Part shown: one piece after another, positions 43,755 to 52,330 of the stretch
Numbering within the stretch: the first letter of the stretch is position 1
Layout of the letters: the number at the start of each line of letters is the position of its first letter
From: Streptomyces massasporeus
GTDB lineage: Bacteria > Actinomycetota > Actinomycetes > Streptomycetales > Streptomycetaceae
Assembly: GCF_014648995.1 (NCBI RefSeq)
Contig: NZ_BMSE01000009.1
Coordinates: 186,001-250,000 of the forward strand
Length of the DNA: 64,000 nucleotides
Direction: 5' to 3'
The notes under the pieces: model-generated
The model's database searches: none
Told to the model about the DNA's origin: nothing
What the model saw: the letters and a program-made list of their open reading frames with translations, nothing else
Made by a program: the position numbers and the translations under genes

Positions 43755-43994
43755 CCTGTCCTCCACGATGTCCGGCCCCCCACAGCCCGATGCCGCCCGT
43801 CCGCAAGCCCACAACGGCTCCGCGCCCACCCGTGCGACGGGTCCAGCATTTCAGGGTCGGGGGGTGCATGGGGGCGGGACCGGCTTCTTGACTGGCCGAT
43901 CGGGTGGTGATCGGGTGGTGAGGGAAAGATGAGGGGCCAGGGGCGACCGCCCCCGGCCCTGTCACGGCTCGCGGGGGCCGAGCCCCCGCGACGG

Positions 43995-45356
43995 TCACCG
44001 CACGTGCGCTCCCCGCCACGGCAGCTCGGCGGTCACCCGGGTCGGCCCGCCCGTCGGCGAGTCCACCACCAGGATCCCGTCCACCGCGTCGAGCCGGTCC
44101 GCCAGCCCGGCGAGACCGGACCCCTGTGAGACGTCGGCCCCGCCCACGCCGTTGTCCACGACCTGCAGCATCAGCCGGTTCTCCGTCCGCCACACCTCGA
44201 CGCCCGCCCACGTCGCCCGCGCGTGCTTGCTGACGTTCTGCAGCAGCTCCGACACCGTGAAGTACGCGATCCCCTCGATCGCCGGCGCCGGCCGCTCCGC
44301 CAGGTCGACCTCGACCTGCACCGGCACCGTGCACCGCGACGCCACCGCCGACAGCGCCGCGTCCAGCCCCCGGTCCGTCAGCACCGCCGGATGGATCCCC
44401 CGGGCCAGGTCCCGCAGCTCCTGCAGCGCCGTCTTCACCTCGCCGTGCGCCTCGTCCACCATCCGCGCGGCCGCCCGCGGGTCCTCCTGGAGCTTCTCCT
44501 TCGCCAGACCCAGGTCCATGGCCAGCGCCACCAGCCGGGCCTGCGCCCCGTCGTGCAGATCCCGCTCGATGCGCCGCAGGTCGGCCGCGGCCGTGTCCAC
44601 CACGACCCCCCGGTCCGACTCCAGCTCCACCACCCGCGAGACCAGCCGCGACGGCCCGAGCAGCCCGTGCACCATCAGCCGGTCCACCATCGTCAGCGCC
44701 CGCACGATCCACGGCGTGGCGATCGTGAACAGCAGCCCCACCAGCGCGGTCACCGTGATCTCGAACGGGTTGTCCAGGTAGATCCGGTGCGCCTCGTCGC
44801 CGTACAGCTGCACCCCGTCCTGCCCCGCGTACACCGGGAACACCCAGAACCACAGCGGATACGTCAGCAGCGCCCAGCCCAGCGCCCACACGTTCACGGC
44901 CACCACGAACGAGAACACCGCCCAGGGCAGGTGCAGCACCGCGTACAGCAGCGCCCGCCACGAGGCGCCGCTCTTGAGGACGGCCCCCATCCACGCCATC
45001 GCGCCCGGTTTCCTCATCCGCAGCGGCTCCGGCTCGGCCACCTCCAGGCCCAGCAGCCCCCGCGCCCGCGCCCGCTCCAGCGCCCCGAAGCCCCGGCACC
45101 CGGCGAGCGCCGCCGCCAGCACCGGCACGCCGAGGAACGTGACCAGCAGTCCCGCGCCCAGCGACGCCATCGTGACCGCGTAGGTGAACAGCAGGATGCT
45201 GATCGGCAGGCTGAGCAGCACATGGGTGAGCTCCAGCCAGGTGCGGCCCTCGACCGGCGCCCGCAGCACGGCCGGCAGCCGGTGCCGCCGTTCGGTGCTC
45301 CCCGGGAAGCCCGACCCGCTGTCGAGCCCGTATCCCTGTCCGTACTCCGTGGCCAT
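43995..45356 (-). CDS. sensor histidine kinase (HisKA_3 type), copy 1
   Basis: This is a membrane sensor kinase of 453 residues. The N-terminal half has an integral-membrane sensor domain with segments such as LSLPISILLFTYAVTMAS, LLVTFLGVPVLAAALAG and WAVFSFVVAVNVWALGW. The dimerisation and phospho-acceptor motif RRIERDLHDGAQARLVALA (His near residue 260) belongs to the NarX/DesK group. The ATP domain shows ELLQNVSKHARA (N box) and DNGVGGAD, GLAGLADRL (G boxes). It is about 70% similar by eye to the next kinase upstream, so the two are a tandem duplication. The signal is unknown. Confidence 0.93.
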   Translation of the reverse strand: MATEYGQGYGLDSGSGFPGSTERRHRLPAVLRAPVEGRTWLELTHVLLSLPISILLFTYAVTMASLGAGLLVTFLGVPVLAAALAGCRGFGALERARARGLLGLEVAEPEPLRMRKPGAMAWMGAVLKSGASWRALLYAVLHLPWAVFSFVVAVNVWALGWALLTYPLWFWVFPVYAGQDGVQLYGDEAHRIYLDNPFEITVTALVGLLFTIATPWIVRALTMVDRLMVHGLLGPSRLVSRVVELESDRGVVVDTAAADLRRIERDLHDGAQARLVALAMDLGLAKEKLQEDPRAAARMVDEAHGEVKTALQELRDLARGIHPAVLTDRGLDAALSAVASRCTVPVQVEVDLAERPAPAIEGIAYFTVSELLQNVSKHARATWAGVEVWRTENRLMLQVVDNGVGGADVSQGSGLAGLADRLDAVDGILVVDSPTGGPTRVTAELPWRGAHVR

Positions 45357-45470
45357 CGGCGTCGTCCTTCTCCTCGTCCCGCGGCTGTGCTCCCGTACCT
45401 CCACCCTGCTCCGCCGCAGGTCGGCGGACCATGGAGTCCGTCGGCGTCTTGGACGGGGGGTTTTCCCTAC

Positions 45471-45526
45471 CCCGGGGCTCCTATCCCGGGGCCCTCTCCC
45501 CGGGGCCCCTCTCCCCGGGCTCTTAT
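45471..45526. repeat. 14-bp-period cccgggg repeat between the two sensor kinases
   Basis: Four units (cccggggctcctat, cccggggccctctc, cccggggcccctctc, cccgggctcttat) follow one another. The self-complementary ccccgggg cores can form several alternative hairpins. The last unit covers the TAA stop of the upstream kinase, so the array may act as a terminator or as an mRNA processing site. Confidence 0.8.
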
Positions 45527-46731
45527 CCCGCGGCCCCGGACCGGTCACGCCACGGCAGTTCCGCCGTGACCGTCGTCGGGCCGCCCTCGGGCGACTCCAG
45601 GACGAACAGCCCGTCGACGGCGTCCAGCCGGTCCGCCAGGCCCTTCATCCCCGTACCGCCGTCGAGGCTCGCGCCCCCTTGCCCGTCGTCCCACACCTGA
45701 ATGAGCAGTCGGGTGTCGGTCCGCCACACATCCACCGAGGCCGACCTCGCCCGGCTGTGCTTGCTGACGTTCTGCAGCAGCTCCGAGACGGTGAAGTAGG
45801 CGATGCCCTCGATGGCCGCGGCAGGCCGCTCCGGCAGATCGACCGTCACCTTCACCGGGACCGTGCAGCGCGAGGCGACCGAGGACAGGGCCGCGTCCAG
45901 ACCGCGGTCGGTCAGGACCGCCGGATGGATGCCGCGCGCCAGATCCCGCAACTCCTGGAGCGCCAGCTTCACCTCGCCGTGCGCCTCCTCGACCATCGCC
46001 GCCGCGGCGTCGGGATCCTCCAGCACCTTCTCCTTGGCCAGGCCCAGCCCCATGGCCAGATTCACCAGCCGTGCCTGCGCCCCGTCGTGCAGATCCCGCT
46101 CGATGCGCCGCAGGTCCGCCGCGGCGGTGTCCACCACGACCCCCCGGTCCGACTCCAGCTCGGCGATCCGCCGCTCCAGCTCGTCGGAGGGCGACAGCAG
46201 CGCCCGCACCATGGCCCGGTCGGCGTTGGTCAGTCCCCGCGCGACGAACGGCAGCACCGGCCACAGCACGAACAACGAGGCCAGCGTGACCGTGAAGGTC
46301 AGCACCCCCCACGGCAGCCGGATGAACTCGTACAGCGCCGTACGCCAGCCCACCGGGTCCTTCAGCTGCATCCACAACCGCTGGACGAAGCCGCCCCCGC
46401 CCCGCATCCGCAGCCGGCTCGGCTCCTCGATCCGCACCCCGAGCAGCGCCCGGGCCCGCGCCCGCTCCAGCCTGCCCAACTGCCGCGCCCCCACGAGTCC
46501 GGCCGCGAGGAGCGGGAACCCGATCACCGTGACGGTCAGCCCGAAGCCGGTGGAGAACACCGTCACGACATAGGTGAAACCGAGCAGCGCGACCGGAAGG
46601 TTGGCCAGCAGGTGCGCGATTTCCTTCCAGGTGTGCCGGTCGTAGGCGAGCCGGGCCGGCGGCGGACGGTCGTCCTGCCCGGCGGCCCCCCGGGCCGCCG
46701 TCGTCCCCGGGGACGGAATGCGTTGGGTCAT
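45523..46731 (-). CDS. sensor histidine kinase (HisKA_3 type), copy 2
   Basis: This membrane sensor kinase of 402 residues is paralogous to the following one. The sensor part (ANLPVALLGFTYVVTVFSTG, LTVTVIGFPLLAAGLVGA, VLTFTVTLASLFVLWPVL) is shorter and lacks the loop present in copy 1. Phospho-acceptor: RRIERDLHDGAQARLVNLA. ATP domain: ELLQNVSKHSRA, DDGQGGAS, GMKGLADRL. It lacks only the extra periplasmic or loop segment, so it may sense a different cue but phosphorylate the same regulator, or it may form heterodimers with copy 1. It ends in TAA, which is rare in this GC-rich genome, inside a repeat array. Confidence 0.93.
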   Translation of the reverse strand: MTQRIPSPGTTAARGAAGQDDRPPPARLAYDRHTWKEIAHLLANLPVALLGFTYVVTVFSTGFGLTVTVIGFPLLAAGLVGARQLGRLERARARALLGVRIEEPSRLRMRGGGGFVQRLWMQLKDPVGWRTALYEFIRLPWGVLTFTVTLASLFVLWPVLPFVARGLTNADRAMVRALLSPSDELERRIAELESDRGVVVDTAAADLRRIERDLHDGAQARLVNLAMGLGLAKEKVLEDPDAAAAMVEEAHGEVKLALQELRDLARGIHPAVLTDRGLDAALSSVASRCTVPVKVTVDLPERPAAAIEGIAYFTVSELLQNVSKHSRARSASVDVWRTDTRLLIQVWDDGQGGASLDGGTGMKGLADRLDAVDGLFVLESPEGGPTTVTAELPWRDRSGAAG

Positions 46732-46834
46732 ATGCGTTAGCGTGCCCGGCGGCGGGCGGCGGCGCCATGAGGTGGACCGCCAGGATCAACTGAGGAAAAC
46801 CCCACCCTCGCGTGCCGGGCCCGTGACGGGCTGC

Positions 46835-46862
46835 TTACCCTGCCTTTATCAGGGCCTAGACT
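46835..46862 (+). promoter_or_regulatory. predicted promoter of the nuo operon
   Basis: ttaccc (46835-46840) and tagact (46857-46862) are 16 bp apart and lie about 90 bp upstream of the nuoA start in the divergent gap to the sensor kinase gene. The match is moderate. Confidence 0.45.
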
Positions 46863-46954
46863 CCCGTGCGTACAGATCGTCGAACGGCGGCGCCCCGTGA
46901 GCCGCAGCATCGTCGCAGGATCCAGGTCCGAGTTTCAGGGAGCGAGGGACGGAC

Positions 46955-47362
46955 GTGCCGGAACCGACCGTCGTCACCACGACCGTCGTCGCGGCGGACT
47001 ACTTCCAGTCCTACTCGGTCGTCGGACTGCTAGCCGTCGTCGGTGTGCTGTTCGTCGCCGTCGCGTTCGGGGCCGGCCGCCTGCTGCGGCCCGTGGTCCC
47101 CACCCCCGAGAAGCTCCTGACGTACGAGTGCGGCGTCGACCCCGTCGGCGAGGGCTGGGCCCACACCCAGGTCCGCTACTACGTCTACGCCTTCCTCTAC
47201 GTGATCTTCGCCGTCGACTCGATCTTCCTGTTCCCCTGGGCGACCGTCTTCGCCGCCCCCGGCTACGGCGCGGCGACCCTGGTCGAGATGTTCATCTTCC
47301 TCGGCTTCCTGGCCGTCGGCCTGCTCTACGCATACAAGAAGGGCGTCCTGGCATGGACGTGA
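46955..47362 (+). CDS. nuoA: NADH-quinone oxidoreductase subunit A (incomplete nuo set)
   Basis: This is a membrane subunit of respiratory complex I, of 135 residues with three helices. The first helix is SVVGLLAVVGVLFVAVAFG. The conserved loop EKLLTYECGVDPVGEGW carries the Cys near the quinone-site entrance. The remaining helices include RYYVYAFLYVIFAVDSIFLFPW cut by an acidic Asp-Ser pair, and a C-terminal helix. GTG 46955 follows GAGGGA. The stop overlaps nuoB by 10 bp. It heads the operon nuoA-B-C-H-I-J-K-L-M-N; a second, complete nuo set would be expected elsewhere in the genome. Confidence 0.94.
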   Translation: MPEPTVVTTTVVAADYFQSYSVVGLLAVVGVLFVAVAFGAGRLLRPVVPTPEKLLTYECGVDPVGEGWAHTQVRYYVYAFLYVIFAVDSIFLFPWATVFAAPGYGAATLVEMFIFLGFLAVGLLYAYKKGVLAWT

Positions 47363-47991
47363 ACCCCTCGGTGTCCGAGCCTGTCCTGCTGCCCGAGCCC
47401 AAGCGGCTGGGTGCCCTGGCCCGCCTCGCCCCCGAGCCGATGAAGGTCATCCTCAACTGGGGCCGCCGCTACTCGCTCTGGGTCTTCAACTTCGGCCTCG
47501 CCTGCTGCGCGATCGAGTTCATCGCCGCGTCGATGGCACGCCACGACTTCATCCGTCTCGGCGTCATCCCGTTCGCCCCGGGCCCGCGCCAGGCCGACCT
47601 GATGGTCGTCTCCGGCACCGTCACGGACAAGATGGCCCCGGCCGTCAAGCGCCTCTACGAGCAGATGCCCGAGCCGAAGTACGTCATCTCCTTCGGCGCG
47701 TGCAGCAACTGCGGCGGCCCCTACTGGGACTCCTACTCCGTCACCAAGGGCGTCGACCAGATCATCCCCGTCGACGTCTACGTCCCCGGCTGCCCGCCCC
47801 GGCCCGAGGCGCTGCTCCAGGGCATCCTCAAGCTCCAGGAGAAGATCGCCCGCGAGTCGCTGGGGGAGCGCTACGGCAGCGAGGCCGGGCGCCCCTCGGC
47901 CGCCGCGCTGCAGAGCGGTCTCGTGCAGCCCCCGGCCCCCGCGCCGGGCTCCGACCCGGGCTCCGACTCGACGCCGGGGGAGGGACGATGA
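47353..47991 (+). CDS. nuoB: NADH-quinone oxidoreductase subunit B
   Basis: This peripheral complex I subunit carries the terminal cluster N2 next to the quinone site. All four ligand positions are present: FGLACCAIEF (two adjacent Cys), GACSNCGG and VPGCPPRPE. The product is 212 residues. The last 36 are Pro/Gly/Ser-rich and exceed the usual end. The ATG overlaps the nuoA stop and its own stop overlaps the nuoC start (ATGA-type). N2 being intact argues that the encoded machine is functional, although the NuoD partner that forms the quinone pocket is not encoded in this operon. Confidence 0.94.
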   Translation: MDVNPSVSEPVLLPEPKRLGALARLAPEPMKVILNWGRRYSLWVFNFGLACCAIEFIAASMARHDFIRLGVIPFAPGPRQADLMVVSGTVTDKMAPAVKRLYEQMPEPKYVISFGACSNCGGPYWDSYSVTKGVDQIIPVDVYVPGCPPRPEALLQGILKLQEKIARESLGERYGSEAGRPSAAALQSGLVQPPAPAPGSDPGSDSTPGEGR

Positions 47992-49502
47992 CCGCGGTCG
48001 GCTGGCTGCCCGCCGACGCCGAGGAGCTCTTCGGCCCGGACGCCACGGCCGAGGCGTCCTACGACGTCCTGACCGTCGACGTCCCCCCGGCCGCCTGGAT
48101 CACCGCTCTGGAGACCGCCCGCGACCGTCTCGGCTGCACCTACTTCGACTGGCTGAGCGCGGTCGATGAACCGGGCACGGGCTTCCGCGTCACCGCCCAC
48201 GTCGCGGCCCTGTCCCCCCTGCGACGCCTCCTTCTCCGTACGACGGTCCCGCACGAGGCTCCCGCCCTGCCCACCGCCGTCGGTGTCTACGCGGGTGCCG
48301 CCTGGCACGAACGCGAGACGCACGAGATGTTCGGCGTCACCTTCGAAGGCCACCCGGCGCTGGACCACCTCCTCCTGCCCGAGAACTTCGAAGGCCACCC
48401 CCTGCGCAAGGACTTCGTCCTGGCCGCCCGCGTCGCCAAGGCCTGGCCCGGCGCGAAGGAACCGGGCGAGTCGGAACACGGCGGCCCCAAGCGCCGCCAA
48501 ATGCTCCCACCCGGCGTCCCCGACCCCAACGAATGGGGACCCCTCAAGGGCCAACTCCCTCCCGCCCCCACCCGAGGCGCGGGCCGCACAGCGGGCGACC
48601 GCCCCACCCGAGGCGCAGCCCGCCCCGCGGGGGAACGCCCGGTACGGCGCGCCCGCTCGGTGTCGGAGGGCTCGGCAAGCCAGTCCGCGGCCGGTGCGGA
48701 GACGCCGACCGGTGGGGCGGGGGCTTCGGCCGGTGGTGCGGTGACGCCGACCGGCGACGCGGGGGCTTCGGCCGGTGGTGCGGTGACGCCGACCGGCGAC
48801 GCGGGGGCTTCGGGCGGCGGGACTCCGGCTGGCGGGGCGAGGGCTTCGGCTGGTCCGCGTCGGACGCGCTCTGCCGCCGAGGGCTCGGCGAGCCAGTCCG
48901 CGGCCGGTGCGGAGACGTCGACCGGCGGGGCGGAGACGCCGACCGGTGGGGCGGGGGCTTCGGGCGGCGGGACTCCGGCTGGCGGGGCGAGGGCTTCGGC
49001 TGGTCCGCGTCGGACGCGCTCTGCCGCCGAGGGCTCGGCGAGCCAGTCCACGCCAGGTGAGTCGACCCCTCCGGCTTCTGCGGGTCCCCGGCGCAACCGC
49101 TCGGCGTCGCAGGGGTCGGCGAGTCAGCAGCGCGGCGGCTCCGCATCCCCCGAGCCCGGCTCCGCGTCCCCGGCTACCGGCGGCTCCGCGTCCCCGGCTA
49201 CCGGCCCCGGGTCCTCGACGCCAGGCTCCGCATCCCCGACCTCCGACGCCCCCTGGCACCACGCCCGCCCGGCCTTCGACGAACAGTCGTCGAGTACGCC
49301 CGAGAGCCCGGCGCCAGCGGAGTCCTCGGGCCCACCTGAGAGCCCGGACTCCAAGGACGCCGCGGACGCCCAGGACTCGGCGACGGAGCCGCAGCCCACG
49401 GACGACGGCGTGAAGCCCGCCGCCAACCTGAGCAAGCCCGAGAATCCCGAGAACCCCGAGAACCCAGCCAACCCCGAGGACCCCGCAGGAGGCCCGCAGT
49501 GA
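47988..49502 (+). CDS. nuoC: NuoC-like subunit with a long low-complexity tail
   Basis: Residues 1-190 are the 30-kDa subunit of complex I: TYFDWLSAVDE, ERETHEMFGVTFEGHPALD and LLLPENFEGHPLRKDF are diagnostic. The remaining 314 residues are unusual. They are a Gly/Ala/Ser/Thr/Pro-rich, probably disordered tail. A 33-residue unit (starting GAGASGGGTPAGG and ending EGSASQS) occurs twice at residues 272 and 322, and a 14-residue unit occurs twice before it. Normal NuoC is about 170-240 residues. The tail could tether partners or span missing subunits, or be a recent expansion. Overlaps: ATGA with nuoB, GTGA with nuoH. Confidence 0.88.
   Translation: MTAVGWLPADAEELFGPDATAEASYDVLTVDVPPAAWITALETARDRLGCTYFDWLSAVDEPGTGFRVTAHVAALSPLRRLLLRTTVPHEAPALPTAVGVYAGAAWHERETHEMFGVTFEGHPALDHLLLPENFEGHPLRKDFVLAARVAKAWPGAKEPGESEHGGPKRRQMLPPGVPDPNEWGPLKGQLPPAPTRGAGRTAGDRPTRGAARPAGERPVRRARSVSEGSASQSAAGAETPTGGAGASAGGAVTPTGDAGASAGGAVTPTGDAGASGGGTPAGGARASAGPRRTRSAAEGSASQSAAGAETSTGGAETPTGGAGASGGGTPAGGARASAGPRRTRSAAEGSASQSTPGESTPPASAGPRRNRSASQGSASQQRGGSASPEPGSASPATGGSASPATGPGSSTPGSASPTSDAPWHHARPAFDEQSSSTPESPAPAESSGPPESPDSKDAADAQDSATEPQPTDDGVKPAANLSKPENPENPENPANPEDPAGGPQ
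48717..49049. repeat. direct repeats inside the nuoC tail
   Basis: A 42-bp unit occurs in tandem at 48717-48758 and 48759-48800. A 99-bp unit is repeated identically at 48801-48899 and 48951-49049, exactly 150 bp apart and in frame. All units start with gcgggggcttcgg, so they probably arose by successive duplications. Confidence 0.95.
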
Positions 49503-50467
49503 ACGACGTGCTCGACGTCGCCCTGCGACTCCTGGTCGTCTTCGTCGTCTTCCTCACCCTCCCTCTGGTCATCGGTCAGACCGAACACAAGGTGATGGCC
49601 CACATGCAGGGCCGCCTCGGCCCCATGTACGCCGGCGGCTTCCACGGCTGGGCCCAGCTGATCGCCGACGGCGTGAAGTTCGCGCAGAAGGAGGACGTCG
49701 TCCCCGCGGGCGCCGACCGACGCATCTTCCAACTCGCCCCAGCCGTCGCCCTCCTGCCCTACCTCCTCGTCCTGCTCGCCATTCCCATCGGCCCCGGTGA
49801 GGGCGCCGTCGGTCAGGTCATCGACGCGGGTGTCTTCTTCGTCCTGGCCGTCATGGGCGTCGGCGTGCTCGGTTCGCTCATGGCCGGCTGGGCGTCCGCG
49901 AACAAGTTCTCCCTCCTCGGAGGCCTGCGCACCGCCGCCCAGCTCCTCGCCTACGAGCTGCCGATGCTGCTGACCGCCGCCTCGGTGGCGATGGCGGCCG
50001 GCACCGTCTCCCTCCCCGGCATCCTCGACGCCTTCGAGTGGTGGTGGCTGCCCTGGCAGATCGTCGGCGCGATCGTCTTCTTCGTGGCCGGCCTCGCCGA
50101 GCTCCAGCGCCCGCCCTTCGACATGCCCGTCGCCGACTCGGAGATCATCTTCGGCGCGTACACGGAGTACACCGGCCTCCGCTTCGCTCTCTTCCTCCTC
50201 GCCGAGTACGCCGGAATCGTCGTCCTGTGCGGCCTCACCACCGTCCTGTTCCTGGGCGGCTGGCACGGCCCCTGGGGTGCCGACGGACTCGGCTGGGTCT
50301 GGACCCTGCTGAAGACCGCCGTCCTCGCCTTCCTCGTGATCTGGCTGCGCGTCACCTACCCGCGCCTGCGCGAGGACCAGCTCCAGAAGCTGGCCTGGAC
50401 CCTCCTCGTCCCCCTCTCTCTCGCCCAGATCGCCCTCACCGGCATCGTCAAGGTGGTGATCCAGTAA
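49499..50467 (+). CDS. nuoH: NADH-quinone oxidoreductase subunit H
   Basis: This membrane subunit forms the foot of complex I and part of the quinone channel. Of its 322 residues, about eight helices are visible. The conserved GRLGPMYAGGFHGWAQLIADG loop and AGLAELQRPPFDMPVADSEIIFGAYTEY, which carries the charged residues lining the quinone chamber, are both intact. GTG 49499 overlaps the nuoC stop (GTGA). A complete NuoH with a missing NuoD gene is notable, because the two bind each other. Confidence 0.95.
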   Translation: MNDVLDVALRLLVVFVVFLTLPLVIGQTEHKVMAHMQGRLGPMYAGGFHGWAQLIADGVKFAQKEDVVPAGADRRIFQLAPAVALLPYLLVLLAIPIGPGEGAVGQVIDAGVFFVLAVMGVGVLGSLMAGWASANKFSLLGGLRTAAQLLAYELPMLLTAASVAMAAGTVSLPGILDAFEWWWLPWQIVGAIVFFVAGLAELQRPPFDMPVADSEIIFGAYTEYTGLRFALFLLAEYAGIVVLCGLTTVLFLGGWHGPWGADGLGWVWTLLKTAVLAFLVIWLRVTYPRLREDQLQKLAWTLLVPLSLAQIALTGIVKVVIQ

Positions 50468-50469
50468 CC

Positions 50470-51255
50470 ATGGCCCCCATTCCCGGCAGTGGCCTCGCCA
50501 AGGGCCTGGCCGTCACCCTCCGCACGATGACGAAAAAGTCCGTCACCGCGCAGTACCCGGACGCCCAGCCCGACCTCCCGCCCCGCACCCGCGGTGTGAT
50601 CGGCCTGTTCGAGGAGAACTGCACGGTCTGCATGCTGTGCGCCCGCGAGTGTCCCGACTGGTGCATCTACATCGACTCCCACAAGGAGACGGTCCCGGCG
50701 GCGACCCCGGGTGGCCGCGAGCGCAGCCGCAACGTCCTCGATCGCTTCGCCATCGACTTCTCCCTGTGCATGTACTGCGGTATCTGCATCGAGGTCTGTC
50801 CTTTCGACGCCCTGTTCTGGTCCCCCGAGTTCGAGTACGCCGAGACCGACATCCGCGACCTCACCCACGAGCGCGACAAGCTCCGCGAGTGGATGTGGAC
50901 CGTCCCGGCCCCGCCGGCCCTCGACCCCGGCGCGGAGGAACCGAAGGAACTCGCCACCGCCCGCAAGACCGCCGACAAACTCGCCGCCCAGCAGGCCCCG
51001 CCGGCCACCGAACCCCACGCCGACGAGCAGGCCCGCGCCGCCGAGCAGCCCACCCGGCCGCAGGGCGACTCCAAGCAGCAGACCGACCAGCCGAACCCGG
51101 ACCGCCCGAAGCCGGGTGACTCGGCGCCGGGCCACCTGAAGTCGGGCGACTCCACGCCGGACCAGCCGAAGCCGGGCGACTCGACGCCCGATCAACCGAA
51201 GCCCGATCAGCCGAAGCCCGATCAGCCGAAGCCTGGGCAGGAGGGCTCGGAATGA
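50470..51255 (+). CDS. nuoI: NADH-quinone oxidoreductase subunit I with extended tail
   Basis: This is the ferredoxin-like subunit with clusters N6a and N6b. Two complete sets are visible: CTVCMLCARECP (Cys51, 54, 57, 61) and CMYCGICIEVCP (Cys100, 103, 106, 110). The core ends near residue 155. The remaining 105 residues are highly charged and Pro-rich and end in repeated DQPKP and GDSTPDQPKP units; ordinary NuoI lacks this. In systems without NuoEFG, ferredoxin is thought to donate electrons through this subunit, so the basic and acidic tail could help docking; this is inference. ATGA overlap with nuoJ. Confidence 0.94.
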   Translation: MAPIPGSGLAKGLAVTLRTMTKKSVTAQYPDAQPDLPPRTRGVIGLFEENCTVCMLCARECPDWCIYIDSHKETVPAATPGGRERSRNVLDRFAIDFSLCMYCGICIEVCPFDALFWSPEFEYAETDIRDLTHERDKLREWMWTVPAPPALDPGAEEPKELATARKTADKLAAQQAPPATEPHADEQARAAEQPTRPQGDSKQQTDQPNPDRPKPGDSAPGHLKSGDSTPDQPKPGDSTPDQPKPDQPKPDQPKPGQEGSE

Positions 51256-51932
51256 CCCTCGCCATAAGCGCCGCGCTTCTCGCGACGGGCCCGGCCCCCG
51301 GTGCCGCGGCCGGAACGCACGGCTTCCTCTCCCCGACCGGTGTAGAGATCGCCTTCCTCCTGGTCGGCCTGGTGACCTTCGGTGCCGCGCTCGTCACCGT
51401 CACCACCCGGCAGCTGGTGCACGCCGCCCTGTGGCTGGTGGTCACCCTCGGCGGCCTCGCCGTCGAGTACCTCCTGCTCACCGCCGAGTTCATCGCGTGG
51501 GTGCAGGTCCTCATCTATGTCGGTTCCGTCGTCGTCCTCCTTCTGTTCGGTCTGATGCTCACCAGAGCCCCCATCGGCCGCTCCCCGGACGCCGACTCCG
51601 GCAACCGCTGGGCCGCCCTCACCGTGGCCGTCGCCGCGGCCGCCGCCCTGGTCTGGGTCGTCGTCGACGCGTTCCGCACGACCTGGATCGACCTGGACGG
51701 CCCCGCCGCCGGCTCCACCGAGGCCACCGGCGCCAGCCTCTTCCAGAACTGGGTCCTGCCCTTCGAGGCCCTCTCCGTCCTCCTCCTCGCCGCCCTGGTC
51801 GGCGCGATCGTCCTGTCCCGCAAGGCGAAGGCGGATTCGAGCTCTCCTCCCATGAACGCCCAGGCTCTCACCGAGAGTTCCCATGCGGTAACAGAAAGTT
51901 CGGGGAGTTCTGAGCAGGAAGGTGCCCGCTGA
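51252..51932 (+). CDS. nuoJ: NADH-quinone oxidoreductase subunit J
   Basis: This is a membrane subunit of 226 residues with five helices. Conserved segments are FLLVGLVTFGAALVTVTTRQLVHAA with the pi-bulge helix region nearby and EFIAWVQVLIYVGSVVVLLLFGLML. The C-terminal 30 residues are Ser-rich and polar and extend beyond many relatives. The start overlaps nuoI (ATGA) and the stop overlaps nuoK by one base (TGATG). Confidence 0.94.
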   Translation: MTLAISAALLATGPAPGAAAGTHGFLSPTGVEIAFLLVGLVTFGAALVTVTTRQLVHAALWLVVTLGGLAVEYLLLTAEFIAWVQVLIYVGSVVVLLLFGLMLTRAPIGRSPDADSGNRWAALTVAVAAAAALVWVVVDAFRTTWIDLDGPAAGSTEATGASLFQNWVLPFEALSVLLLAALVGAIVLSRKAKADSSSPPMNAQALTESSHAVTESSGSSEQEGAR

Positions 51933-52330
51933 TGCACCTCGCCTATCCCGCCGTGCTCTCCGCGCTCCTCTTCTGCACGGGCCTGTACGGCGTCCTCGCC
52001 CGCCGCAACGCGATCCTGGTCCTGATGTCGGTCGAGCTGATGCTCAACGCCGTCAACCTCAACCTGGTCGCCTTCGACGTCTGGCTCAGCAGGACCGCCG
52101 AGGAGACCCTCCACTCCGGCCAGGCCCTCACGCTGTTCACCATCGCCATCGCCGCAGCCGAGATCGGCATCGGCCTGGCGATCGTCCTCGCCGTCCACCG
52201 CAACCGCGGCACCGCGGACATCGACAAACTCCGCGACACCTCCGAGCGGCACGACCCCGACGACCCCGACCACGACGCCCGCACGGCCGGGCAGTCCGAC
52301 GAGGCCCAGAAGGCTGAGGCCACCGCGTGA
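51932..52330 (+). CDS. nuoK: NADH-quinone oxidoreductase subunit K
   Basis: This is a three-helix proton-channel subunit. Residues 1-100 match NuoK: LLFCTGLYGVLARRNAILVLMSVELMLNAVNLNLVAF carries the essential helix-2 Glu in SVELML, and TIAIAAAEIGIGLAIVLAV carries the helix-3 Glu. The 30-residue charged tail (RDTSERHDPDDPDHDARTAG) is an addition to the usual length of about 100. GTGA overlap with nuoL. Confidence 0.94.
   Translation: MHLAYPAVLSALLFCTGLYGVLARRNAILVLMSVELMLNAVNLNLVAFDVWLSRTAEETLHSGQALTLFTIAIAAAEIGIGLAIVLAVHRNRGTADIDKLRDTSERHDPDDPDHDARTAGQSDEAQKAEATA

Noticed and set aside
48717..49049. CRISPR array
   Set aside because: The repeats are coding, in frame with nuoC, and have no unique spacers of regular length.
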